A stretch of DNA of 15,577 nucleotides from Ktedonobacter sp. 13_1_20CM_4_53_11 (GCA_001919995.1 MNIY01000121.1:1-15577); one strand, 5' to 3'; counted from the first letter of the stretch, positions 7,730-15,187 are shown. Notes: generated by a model not told the origin, from the sequence alone. A program made the numbers and translations.

Positions 7730-9196
7730 ATGAGTATGTCTAGCTTCTTAACAAAGATGTGGAGAGAAGTGTGCCTGCTGGTAGGACTGAATTTCGAGCG
7801 ACCGCCAGCTGAACCTCCACGCGCGCAAATCCAGGAACGTGTTCGCTACGAGGTTATACAAGTAGAATCGCAACGTGGAGCTGCTCCGATGGAACACCAG
7901 CAGCTCCCGTCGGAGCCAACCCCATCTGGATCACTCGTTGCACCGGTGGTGCCGAAGGCTGCGCCTCCCCATGGTCAGTCTCTTTCTACTCTGCGCTGTC
8001 CGCAGTGTGATCAAGTCGTGCCAGCCGGGGCTACTTTCTGTACATACTGTGGTACGTTACTGGTAGCCTCAGCGTTGGGAGGATATAAGCACTTGAAGAT
8101 GCCTCCTTCGTCTTCCCCTGCAACATCCTCGACACAGCCTGCTACCTCGTCAGTATCGGCGCCACAGCGGATACTCCCTCCTACGCTCCCTTCACCGGCG
8201 TATTCAATGAACGACGAACCAACGGGACAGATGTCCCTGGGCCAGCCGGGAAGTGGGCAGGCGGATGCAGCCCAGGCAGGGTCTTCTGATGAAGGGCAGC
8301 CGCCCATAGGCCGCCCGCTGAGCCTGGCGGTAGGAGCCTTCTCGCACCCTGGCATCATACGTCAATACAAACCGAACGAGGACAGTCTCTTTGCGGCACA
8401 AGGTATGCGATCTCATAGCTCACAGCCACAACCTTTTGGGTTGTTTATCGCGGCAGATGGTATGGGTGGGCACGTTCACGGTCAAGAGGCAAGCCGCCTG
8501 GGAATTCAAACGATGGTTGATCGGATATTGCCAACGGTATGCGGGAGGAGCGAGTTGCACGAGGCCGATTTCAGGCAACTGCTGATTGATGGAGTGCAAG
8601 CTGCCAATCAGGCTATCCATCAACGGAACAAGGAGCAGTTCATGGAAATGGGAACAACCATCACCGCTGCTCTGGTGGTAGACCGTACCGCCATTGTGGC
8701 GAACGTTGGTGATAGCCGCACCTACCTGTATCGAGAATCCGAAGGACTGCGCAAGGTCACAAAGGACCATTCGTTGGTGGCGTATCTGGTGGAAAACGGC
8801 ATCATCCAGGCCGAAGACATCTATATTCATCCCCAGCGGAACCAGATTTATCGCAGTCTGGGTATCAAACCGATGATACAAGTCGATGTGTTTACAGAGC
8901 AACTCCAGCCGAAAGATACCTTGTTGCTTTGTTCTGATGGCTTGTGGGAGATGGTCCGTGACCCAGTCATTCAGCAGATCTTGCGGCAGGGAACTAATCC
9001 GTCACGGATGGGTCAGTCACTCATCGACGCGGCCCTGGAGGGTGGTGGCGCAGATAATATCAGCGCAATCGTTGTCCAGGTCACCCAGGCCAGGAGGTCT
9101 ACTGCTGCGGTGGGGATTCACCTGCTTGCCAAGCCAGCGACAGTGGAGATGCCGGACCTGCAACGCAGTGAGCCGAAGCAATCCTGGCAAGAGTAA
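7730..9196 (+). CDS. PP2C-family protein phosphatase with N-terminal zinc ribbon
   Basis: A 488-residue soluble protein; the start ATG 7730 has AGGAAGGGA at 7712-7720. After a polar segment comes a short zinc ribbon with C90-x2-C93 and C104-x2-C107 (RCPQCD and CTYCG), then a Pro/Ser/Gln-rich linker (125-195), then a PP2C domain (about 198-453). Metal-binding residues are visible: E217-D218 in PNEDS, D243-GMGG at 243-247, GDSR at 327-330, SDGLWE at 402-407 and D442-N443 in GADNIS. The family removes phosphate from Ser/Thr and usually opposes Hanks-type kinases, but no kinase gene is in the window. Placed inside the glycosylation operon, it may tune the enzymes or the surface-protein cytosolic arm (inference). 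Codon use is less GC-rich than in the glycosyltransferases. Confidence 0.92.
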   Translation: MSMSSFLTKMWREVCLLVGLNFERPPAEPPRAQIQERVRYEVIQVESQRGAAPMEHQQLPSEPTPSGSLVAPVVPKAAPPHGQSLSTLRCPQCDQVVPAGATFCTYCGTLLVASALGGYKHLKMPPSSSPATSSTQPATSSVSAPQRILPPTLPSPAYSMNDEPTGQMSLGQPGSGQADAAQAGSSDEGQPPIGRPLSLAVGAFSHPGIIRQYKPNEDSLFAAQGMRSHSSQPQPFGLFIAADGMGGHVHGQEASRLGIQTMVDRILPTVCGRSELHEADFRQLLIDGVQAANQAIHQRNKEQFMEMGTTITAALVVDRTAIVANVGDSRTYLYRESEGLRKVTKDHSLVAYLVENGIIQAEDIYIHPQRNQIYRSLGIKPMIQVDVFTEQLQPKDTLLLCSDGLWEMVRDPVIQQILRQGTNPSRMGQSLIDAALEGGGADNISAIVVQVTQARRSTAAVGIHLLAKPATVEMPDLQRSEPKQSWQE

Positions 9197-9214
9197 GGAA
9201 GGAAGATCTCCATC

Positions 9215-11083
9215 ATGGCGCTTAATACCAACATCCGTACGTTTCTGGTGATCGCTGATCGTGAAGTGCAATCGGTCCAAAGGGAAGAAAGCAGGATATC
9301 CCCTGGCAATCTCTTATGGAATATGTGGCACATTCTGCGTTCAGGACGTGGTCAGCGAGCTCTCGCGTGGCTGGTCGCGCTTGTGCTCATCGTCGTGGAT
9401 ATTGCGCTTGTTGGTCAGCATGTCCTTGTCCGCTACCAGTCCTACCATGCCTTCGCCTACGACCTGGGCAACTTCGATCAGGCCGTCTGGAATACCCTGC
9501 ATGGTCATCCCTTTCGCTTCACCAACCGTTCTCTCGATTGGTTTGGGCCTCCGACGCGTTTAGGTGTGCATGTCGAGCCGATCCTGCTCCTGATCGCTCC
9601 GCTGTACCTGCTCCATAGCGGTCCTGAGACGTTGTTGCTGTTGCAAACGATGGCGCTGGCACTCGGAGGCATTCCTCTGCTGAGGCTTGCGCTGCGTCGC
9701 CTTCCAGAACACCCGCTCGTGGCTGCCGCCTTCGTGGGGGCCTACCTCGCCACGCCTGAAATCCTGGGCGAAGCCCTCTATGATTTTCATGCCGTGGCCC
9801 TGGCCACCCCGCTGCTGCTGCTGGCCCTCTGGGCGCTTGATGCGCAGCGCTACCGTTGGTTTGTTGTCGCGGCCGTGCTCGCTGCCCTCTGTAAAGAAGA
9901 GGTCGCGCTTTCGCTGATCCCGCTTGGCCTCTTCATCGCCTTCCGGCAGCGGCATCCCCGCCTGGGCGCTGCTGTGTCCTTGCTGTCACTGACGTGGGTT
10001 GCACTTTGCTTTCTGGTCATATTGCCACACTTCAACGACCATGCTACAGGAGGGAGCCTCTTCTGGCCTCGCTATGCCTGGCTGGGTAGTTCCCCGGGCA
10101 CGGCGCTGCCCAATGTCCTCACGCACCCGTGGCTGCTCTTCTCTCCGCTCCAGAACCCGGCCAGGCGAGACTATCTGGCGGTGCTGCTTAGGACAGGTGG
10201 GGGGTTGGGCCTATTCGCGCCTGCCGTTTGGCTCTCCGCCTTGCCCGACGTCGTCATCAACGTCCTCAGTACCCATAAGGAGCAGTATAGCGGCTTCTAC
10301 CAGTATAATGCCGTGATTCTGCCCTACCTGATGGCGGCTGCCATCTCCGGTACGGCGGCGTTCTGCCATGCCAGGAGGCGCACCGAATCTGGCGGTCGTA
10401 CAGCAGTGGTATCTCAGGACGATGCGCGCCGCATCACGCCATCCAGTCGCGCCAGGCGTGTGCTCTGGTCCGTCAGCGTCCGCTGGGAGGCAGCCCTGGG
10501 ACGACTCCCGATTCGTTCGCAGTGGATCGCTCCGCTGGTCATAGTATGGTTGATCGCGTCCGCTGCCTGGAATATCGCCGCAACAGGCCCACTCGTGCTG
10601 GCTTTCTGGGAAACGGGAGGTCATCCTACACCGAAACAGGCGCAGATCAATGCCTTACTGGCCAACGTGCCCCCCAGGGCCTCCGTCGCGGCAACGGATA
10701 CGCTCAATCCGCATCTGAGTGATCGCTATATGCTCTACCTGATGCCCGACCCGCAGTCGTACACGGCGGACTATGTAGCCATTGATCTGGCCGATGCCGC
10801 ACCTACAAGTCAGCCAGCGGACGAAGAGATGTATTGGATGATGCTCACCTCTGGCAGCTACTCAATCATCGGGAGAGCAGGCAATGTCATGCTGTTAGAG
10901 CGTAGCAACCTCCTCCCTCCAGCGTTGCGTGTGACAACACCTGGGATAGAGCAGATTCTGGAGGAGAGACAGATGGTCACCGGTTATCGCGCTGCCCCAG
11001 GGCCCCAGCTCCACGAACACGCCCTTCCAGAGCATGTTCAAGGCAATGATGCATTCACGGCACACGAAGGTAAAACCACTTAG
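9215..11083 (+). CDS. DUF2079 multi-pass membrane protein (GT-C-like)
   Basis: A 622-residue polytopic protein; ATG 9215 has AAGGAAGGAAG just upstream, beginning at the PP2C stop. A first helix at about 50-70 is followed by the family-typical loop YQSYHAFAYDLGNFDQAVW (74-92) with NTLHGHPF, then HVEPILLL and about ten hydrophobic segments. ALYDFHAVALATPLLLLALW (187-206) and LCKEEVALSLIPLGLF (225-240) are also characteristic. DUF2079 proteins share topology with GT-C glycosyltransferases that use polyprenyl-linked sugars, and an acidic residue in the first extracellular loop (D83, D88) would fit. A biochemical function has not been established for the family as far as I know. It ends the operon of glycosyltransferases and would be the second GT-C-type protein besides the broken GT39 gene. 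Confidence 0.85.
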   Translation: MALNTNIRTFLVIADREVQSVQREESRISPGNLLWNMWHILRSGRGQRALAWLVALVLIVVDIALVGQHVLVRYQSYHAFAYDLGNFDQAVWNTLHGHPFRFTNRSLDWFGPPTRLGVHVEPILLLIAPLYLLHSGPETLLLLQTMALALGGIPLLRLALRRLPEHPLVAAAFVGAYLATPEILGEALYDFHAVALATPLLLLALWALDAQRYRWFVVAAVLAALCKEEVALSLIPLGLFIAFRQRHPRLGAAVSLLSLTWVALCFLVILPHFNDHATGGSLFWPRYAWLGSSPGTALPNVLTHPWLLFSPLQNPARRDYLAVLLRTGGGLGLFAPAVWLSALPDVVINVLSTHKEQYSGFYQYNAVILPYLMAAAISGTAAFCHARRRTESGGRTAVVSQDDARRITPSSRARRVLWSVSVRWEAALGRLPIRSQWIAPLVIVWLIASAAWNIAATGPLVLAFWETGGHPTPKQAQINALLANVPPRASVAATDTLNPHLSDRYMLYLMPDPQSYTADYVAIDLADAAPTSQPADEEMYWMMLTSGSYSIIGRAGNVMLLERSNLLPPALRVTTPGIEQILEERQMVTGYRAAPGPQLHEHALPEHVQGNDAFTAHEGKTT

Positions 11084-11120
11084 GAACACATGAATGTCGA
11101 TCAGAAAAGAGAGGCGCTGC

Positions 11121-11789
11121 ATGCAGCAAAGAGTTCGTCTCGCCATCAATCCGCCAGCGGTGGCTGATCATGTCTTAGTGCGACAAACACTTGCAGGCGA
11201 CGAGGGCGCTTTTGAGACCCTGGTGCGCCGGTACCACCTGCGGGTCTTGCATTTCATTCGTCGCCGCGTCAGGGACGACGATCAGGCCTCTGATGTGTTC
11301 CAGCAGGTCTTGCTTAAACTCTTTGTTTCCCTCCCAACTCTGTGCACAGCAGGAGAGCGGCTGGGTCCGTGGCTCTTCCGCGTTGCCCACAACTGCTGCA
11401 TCGATGCACTCCGCAGGAGGAGCATGGTCTGCTTTTCTGACCTGGGGTGGGAATCCGAGGAGGCTGAGGAAGAACTGTTCCCACTGGCATCCCTCGTAGA
11501 TCCCAGTCCTTCTCCAGAGGAAATGCTGGAGTACCGCGAAGTTCAGCGCGCGCTGCGCAAGGCGATTGAAGGGTTACCCCCCGGCTTGCGCCCGGTAGTC
11601 CTCATGCACTATAGGGACCAGCTGAGCTTCTCCGAGATCGGACGGCGGCTTAAGATGCCAGAGAGCACAGCGAGATCCTACTCTTACCGTGCACGACGGC
11701 TGTTGCGCGCCAGCCTCATAGCGCAAGGGCAAACAGATCCTCCCGCCGAGGTGCACTTGGAGGGTCGCCTGCCCATGAAGCGAGCATGA
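11121..11789 (+). CDS. ECF-type RNA polymerase sigma factor
   Basis: A 222-residue ECF sigma factor. I prefer ATG 11121 because AAGAGAGG lies 7 nt before it; an ATG at 11094 would add nine residues without a comparable site. Region 2 spans about 20-100, with DEGAFETLVRRYHLRVLHFI, the -10 recognition helix DVFQQVLLKLF, and WLFRVAHNCCIDALRRR. A linker rich in Glu and Pro (105-140) leads to region 4 (about 146-200) with GLPPGLRPVVLMHY and the helix-turn-helix LSFSEIGRRLKMPESTARSY. It directs RNA polymerase to a specific set of promoters. It starts 37 nt after the DUF2079 gene on the same strand, so it may be transcribed with the operon. No anti-sigma factor is adjacent. A winged-helix gene follows. 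Confidence 0.92.
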   Translation: MQQRVRLAINPPAVADHVLVRQTLAGDEGAFETLVRRYHLRVLHFIRRRVRDDDQASDVFQQVLLKLFVSLPTLCTAGERLGPWLFRVAHNCCIDALRRRSMVCFSDLGWESEEAEEELFPLASLVDPSPSPEEMLEYREVQRALRKAIEGLPPGLRPVVLMHYRDQLSFSEIGRRLKMPESTARSYSYRARRLLRASLIAQGQTDPPAEVHLEGRLPMKRA

Positions 11790-11882
11790 CCGAACGAAGA
11801 CCGATGACGATGCAATGGACCATGGACTATCTATACCGTACAAGAGGTAGCTCCACAAGACGCATAGAAAGAGGAAAGAGTG

Positions 11883-12368
11883 ATGACAATGCTCTCCTCA
11901 AGCCAGTTTAGTCGATATGAGACAACGCAACAATTCCGCTTCTTTTCCTTACCGCAGGTGTTACCAGAAGGGCACGTGTTGGTGTTGAATACCCATCCGT
12001 ATAGCTTGTCCACCTTCGTTCTTACCCAACTAAAAGCAGAAGTGTATGGACTAGTAGCACAAGAAGTGCTGACGGAACTCGAGATGTATGTGCTGGTGGC
12101 TCTGCTGGAGTCCTATCCCCACTATTGTCCCTATGAGGTGTTGCGCGCTGCTATCACTGATGAGATCCTCAGTCACGCACGAACAACCGTGCATCGGGCG
12201 GTCGAACATAAAACGCTGGACCGCTCGATGAAGCCCATCAGAAATATCCTTTCGCGTTGCAGGGCAAAGCTACGTACATTTGGCATTGATATTCGCTCGA
12301 TCCATGCCGAGGGATATATCCTCACCGCCTTGAGACCAAAGAGCATTTTCCAGGCAAGCCAGGCGTAA
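11883..12368 (+). CDS. Orphan winged-helix DNA-binding protein, OmpR/PhoB C-terminal type
   Basis: A 161-residue protein; I choose ATG 11883, 8 nt after GAGG 11871-11874 (GTG 11880 and ATG 11889 are alternatives). The C-terminal half (about 65-150) fits the trans_reg_C winged helix of OmpR/PhoB regulators: ELEMYVLVALLESYP as the first helix, YEVLRAA as the second, VEHKTLDRSMKPIRNILSRCRAKL as the recognition region where family members read VDVHI..LR.KL, then the wing IDIRSIHAEGYIL where they read I.TVRG.GY.L. The N-terminal 60 residues are not a receiver domain: they are too short and lack the acidic pocket and phospho-Asp. It may therefore act without phosphorylation. The tandem 11-nt repeats 109 nt downstream are the type of site this family binds, which suggests it controls the next transcript (inference). 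Confidence 0.75.
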   Translation: MTMLSSSQFSRYETTQQFRFFSLPQVLPEGHVLVLNTHPYSLSTFVLTQLKAEVYGLVAQEVLTELEMYVLVALLESYPHYCPYEVLRAAITDEILSHARTTVHRAVEHKTLDRSMKPIRNILSRCRAKLRTFGIDIRSIHAEGYILTALRPKSIFQASQA

Positions 12369-12476
12369 AACCGTATAGGTCTCCTTCCGTTCTTCCTATC
12401 CTGGAATAGCCACCTCACCCAAAGCTGTCTGTATGTACTTGGGCAGGCTCGCCAACTTCCTCATACGCCTTTCACG

Positions 12477-12523
12477 TCCATGACGGTGTTCATGACGCTT
12501 TCATGACCCTTTCTCCTTATACT
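12477..12523 (+). promoter_or_regulatory. Promoter with three tandem 11-nt direct repeats
   Basis: Three back-to-back 11-nt units, TCCATGACGGT (12477-12487), GTTCATGACGC (12488-12498) and TTTCATGACCC (12499-12509), share the core CATGAC in exact register. Eight nt later lies a good -10 box, TATACT (12518-12523), and no -35 consensus is present. This is the layout of an activator-dependent promoter bound by an OmpR/PhoB-family dimer or trimer covering the -35 region. It would transcribe the 38-codon ORF and the second sigma gene, with a start near 12530. Confidence 0.7.
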
Positions 12524-12540
12524 GATCCCAGAGAGGACGA

Positions 12541-12657
12541 GTGGGGCGCAACATCTTTATACAAAGCGCAAAGGTGCAAGCTCCAAACGAACTCAAACGT
12601 TCGCAGAAAGCAAATTTGACCGAATACGAACTCGTTAGCCTCCGGCTATATATATAA
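12541..12657 (+). CDS. 38-residue leader-type ORF related to the N-terminus of the ORF at 9
   Basis: GTG 12541 is preceded by GAGAGGA (12531-12537) and the frame runs to TAA 12655-12657. That stop overlaps the AAGGAG ribosome site (12656-12661) of the following sigma gene, which suggests translational coupling. The product begins MGRNIFIQSAKVQAPNELK and ends LTEYELVSLRLYI. It aligns end to end, without gaps, with residues 1-38 of the ORF at 9-368 (15 of 38 identical by eye; about 57% of nucleotides). The promoter -10 box would put the transcript start about 11 nt before the GTG. The function is unknown: leader peptide, small regulator, or remnant of a longer protein. Note that the same DNA could instead be conserved as an untranslated leader. 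Confidence 0.55.
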   Translation: MGRNIFIQSAKVQAPNELKRSQKANLTEYELVSLRLYI

Positions 12658-12670
12658 GGAGAAGAAAACT

Positions 12671-13384
12671 ATGGCTACTTTGACGACAAGCGTTCCTGCC
12701 CGACCCGCTTCTGCCCCCTCCGACTCCGCAGATGCGGCGATGATACAGGTAGCGGACTTTGAAGCGGTTTTCCTTCGCTTTCAGGGACCGATAACGCGTT
12801 TCATCACTCATGCCGTTGGCAATCGTGAACAAGCCTTCGACCTGGCACAAGACGTTTTTGTGAAGGCCTACAAAGCTCTGCTGGGAGGCACGGTTATTCC
12901 CCAAAGGGCACTGCCTGCCTGGCTCTACCGTATTGCTGCCAACACGATCACCGATGCATTGCGCAAGCAGCACTACACCGTCAGCCTTCCCCTTTCGCTA
13001 TTCGACGAGAAGAGTGGGGTAGGCGAAAACGTATTCTCTCCTTCAATGGGAACCACCACCGTGAACGTTCATATACGCGATGAAGAGGATGAGAGGAACG
13101 GGTGGATGACGACGGCTCACCCGACGCACAAGCAGAGCGGTTTCGATGGAGCGCGCTTCGAGGAGCGTGTGGCTGACCGTCAAATCATCGAACGGGTGTT
13201 TGGGCGCATGTCGCCCAAGTCCAGCGCCTGCTTGTGGCTCTACGAGCACGAGGGTCTTTCGTGTCCAGAGATTGCAGAGGCGCTACACATCAGTGTGTCG
13301 GCGGCGAAGATGCGGTTACAGCGGGCGCGTGAGCGGTTTCTAGCCCTCTATAGGGGAGAAATAGGTGGCGTGGAAGCGCTGTAA
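12671..13384 (+). CDS. ECF-type RNA polymerase sigma factor with long inter-domain linker
   Basis: A 237-residue sigma factor; ATG 12671 has AAGGAGAAG at 12656-12664. A Ser/Ala/Pro-rich N-terminal extension (1-25) precedes region 2 (about 29-100), with FEAVFLRFQGPITRFI, the helix QAFDLAQDVFVKAYKAL and LPAWLYRIAANTITDALRK. Region 4 (about 172-227) has RMSPKSSACLWLYEHEGLS, the helix-turn-helix CPEIAEALHISVSAAKMRLQRAR and a short tail. The linker between them (about 101-170) is near 70 residues, longer than in most ECF factors, polar and rich in Gly, Asp and Glu; it may sense or bind something. No anti-sigma gene follows. Expression probably depends on the repeat-bearing promoter at 12477 and the 38-codon ORF just upstream. 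Confidence 0.9.
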   Translation: MATLTTSVPARPASAPSDSADAAMIQVADFEAVFLRFQGPITRFITHAVGNREQAFDLAQDVFVKAYKALLGGTVIPQRALPAWLYRIAANTITDALRKQHYTVSLPLSLFDEKSGVGENVFSPSMGTTTVNVHIRDEEDERNGWMTTAHPTHKQSGFDGARFEERVADRQIIERVFGRMSPKSSACLWLYEHEGLSCPEIAEALHISVSAAKMRLQRARERFLALYRGEIGGVEAL

Positions 13385-13565
13385 ACAGCCTGAAGCGTAA
13401 TCAGTCGCATGGAACTCCTTTTTCTCCAACACATCCCTTGTGTCTGCTTGAAAGAAGATACTTTGCGCCTCCTCTCCATCCCCATTGAAGAGCTTCTTCC
13501 CATGTTCGGTTCCATTGCTACTCGCATCTCATCTTCATAAAAAAGCAATGAAAGGCTTCGAATTG

Positions 13566-14237
13566 ATGGCACAAATGCAAATACAAAACGATCGCGTGAC
13601 TCTTAAAGGGGTCCACTATATACGACCATTTACACTTGCCGGGGTAATCGGTTCTCTTCTTTTTGTGTTCGGATTCACCATTGATGGCTTCCTTCGTCCA
13701 GGCTACTCGCCCATCCATCAAGTGGTGAGCGATCTGGGCATTGGAGAGAACGCATGGATTCTGAACACGGATCTCGTGGTCTTTGGCCTTCTGTTCATGC
13801 TCTTCGCCATCGGCTTCTATCAAGCGATGCTCAAGTTGATCGGCGGGAGGAAGTTGATTGCCAGTACTTTGCTTCTCTTGCTCACTGGAGCAGGAGCAGT
13901 GAACGATGGCTTCTTCGCCGAGTACAATCCCGCAGACCCAAATTCCGCCTTTCGAGATATACTGCATAGTCTTGGCTTCCTCATCGGGTTCGTCTCGCTC
14001 ATCATCGCGCTCTTCATGATCGGGCTACATCTTCGAAAGGATCGCGCGTGGCGCCGCTATGGGTGGTACTCGATATTCACCAGTCTCGTCACGTTGTTGC
14101 TCCTCCTCTTACCTTACGCCCTTCCTCAGTATGGAGCGCAGTTAGGAGGTCTCAATGAAAGAATGTTGCTGGTCGTAGCCTTTGCCTGGCATGTGGTGAC
14201 GGGATGCCGGCTCTTTGCTCTCGAAGGACCGCAGTAG
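13566..14237 (+). CDS. DUF998-like six-helix membrane protein
   Basis: A small polytopic membrane protein of about 223 residues from ATG 13566, which has GAAAGG about 10 nt upstream. ATG 13548 is also possible; the frame is open back to a TTG at 13485 with no ribosome site. Six hydrophobic stretches are visible. The first begins at ITRPF-like sequence with GVIGSLLFVFGFTIDGFL and is followed by the loop RPGYSPIHQVVSDLGIG, the signature region of DUF998 proteins, where an Asp-Leu-Gly motif follows the first helix. Later come a DGFFAEYNPADPN loop and two hydrophobic segments. The family has no firm biochemical role. It is monocistronic: the 181 nt before it hold no clear promoter and the next gene is convergent. 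Confidence 0.8.
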   Translation: MAQMQIQNDRVTLKGVHYIRPFTLAGVIGSLLFVFGFTIDGFLRPGYSPIHQVVSDLGIGENAWILNTDLVVFGLLFMLFAIGFYQAMLKLIGGRKLIASTLLLLLTGAGAVNDGFFAEYNPADPNSAFRDILHSLGFLIGFVSLIIALFMIGLHLRKDRAWRRYGWYSIFTSLVTLLLLLLPYALPQYGAQLGGLNERMLLVVAFAWHVVTGCRLFALEGPQ

Positions 14238-14269
14238 GATGGATCATGTGTGATGCCCATCACTTCTCG

Positions 14270-14302
14270 TTTATGACGATGCACGTGACGTTTTCATGAC
14301 GC
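14270..14302 (+). promoter_or_regulatory. Second set of three tandem 11-nt direct repeats
   Basis: TTTATGACGAT (14270-14280), GCACGTGACGT (14281-14291) and TTTCATGACGC (14292-14302) repeat in exact 11-nt register with the core (C/T)(A/G)TGACG. They match the array at 12477-12509. A weak -10 candidate, GATATG, is at 14315-14320. The site lies in the 221-nt gap between a plus-strand and a minus-strand gene that converge, where no promoter is expected. The rest of the gap holds a small 6-bp hairpin (14427-14441) and no convincing gene. Confidence 0.6.
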
Positions 14303-14458
14303 GCACTGGCGCTCGATATGGGCACTGCCTCGAGTTCGACAGCCCACGCCATCAACAATACACCTGGGGCGATCAGCCATAGCAAGGTGAGATGCTTGCT
14401 GAACCTGTCGAATTCACACCACACGTTGAAGGGAGCCTTCAGCTAAGCAAAAACGCTC

Positions 14459-14986
14459 TCATTCCAATTGTTGGGAGACGGGGAGAATACGCCAATTGGT
14501 TTCAAAGATCCGCTGGTGCAGTTCTAACTCGACAATGGCAGCAAGGATACTTTTCTGACGCTCAGCATCGGCCGCACTCGTGACTTGAAACGGCCAGAAG
14601 CCAGCAATACTTCCAGATAGGTGAGGATGCAGAAAGCCCTGGGAGTAGTTGACGATAATACGCACCGGCTGGAGTGGTCCATGTGGCCCCCGCATGATTC
14701 GTGCTGCTCGCTGTTCTGGCCAGCTTAACTCAAAGCGGGTCACCAGATCGCCGGTGCCCTCTTCTTCCGGGCCGATTACCTGCACATCGCCGGTGCCGTT
14801 TAAGAACAGGGTATTGGCCTCCTCCAAAATCGCCACGGCAACCGGTCTGAGCAGTTCGATTCCTTGACGGTACACCACCTCTTTTGCACCGCGACTCATT
14901 GCTCCCTCATAGGTGCCGGATCGCAAATCTTGCAGGTGACGAAGCAGATCGTCAGCGCGGACTGTGAACGCGGGCGGATGACTCAT
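14459..14986 (-). CDS. Protein of unknown function with HPHLSG motif
   Basis: A 175-residue soluble protein I cannot assign. The start ATG 14984-14986 has AAAGGAG 6 nt upstream and a good promoter further up, so the gene is very likely real. It has no signal peptide or membrane helix. Residues 1-60 look helical (DDLLRHLQDLRSG, GIELLRPVAVAILEEAN). Residues 66-135 look like a beta sheet (DVQVIG, LVTRFELSW, PVRIIVNY) leading to GFLHPHLSGSIAGFWPF at 118-133. The end is helical (QKSILAAIVELELHQRIFE). The helix, sheet, His-Pro motif, Trp and helix order is loosely like the UBC/RWD fold, but no catalytic Cys follows the HP motif, so this is only a suggestion. It is transcribed away from the hicA gene. 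Confidence 0.75.
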   Translation of the reverse strand: MSHPPAFTVRADDLLRHLQDLRSGTYEGAMSRGAKEVVYRQGIELLRPVAVAILEEANTLFLNGTGDVQVIGPEEEGTGDLVTRFELSWPEQRAARIMRGPHGPLQPVRIIVNYSQGFLHPHLSGSIAGFWPFQVTSAADAERQKSILAAIVELELHQRIFETNWRILPVSQQLE

Positions 14987-15007
14987 TTTGCGCTCCTTTC
15001 CTGGAAT

Positions 15008-15062
15008 AGAGGTGTTCTCCTCTCGCGTAATTACTATAGCAAAGAAAACTGTTACATGTCAT
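15008..15062 (-). promoter_or_regulatory. Sigma-70-type promoter and hairpin for the minus-strand gene
   Basis: On the minus strand, a -35 box ATGACA (15057-15062) is separated by 18 nt from a -10 box TATAGT (15033-15038), about 47 nt upstream of the ATG at 14986. In the expected 5' leader, AGAGG (15008-15012) and CCTCT (15019-15023) can pair around a 6-nt loop just before the ribosome site. The boxes are read directly from the sequence; activity is inferred. Confidence 0.6.
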
Positions 15063-15187
15063 GGCGCGAAAGTGCTATTGAAGGTGTAATATGTACCCCA
15101 TGGCAGAACTCAGTAGGATCTGCGAACGATTTTCTTTTGAGGAACCCTGTCACCCCTTTTTCTGAGAAAAGAACACCCATGCTACAT

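Noticed and set aside
14427..14441. Hairpin TGAAGG/CCTTCA as a bidirectional terminator
   Set aside because: The stem is only 6 bp with a 3-nt loop, and no U-run follows on either strand.
14260..14442. Open minus-strand frame with a hydrophobic stretch (LWLIAPGVLLMAWAV) across the gap between convergent genes
   Set aside because: It has no ribosome site and its only Met is inside the hydrophobic run. It crosses the 11-nt repeat array, which is better explained as a regulatory site because it recurs at 12477. A gene remnant remains possible.
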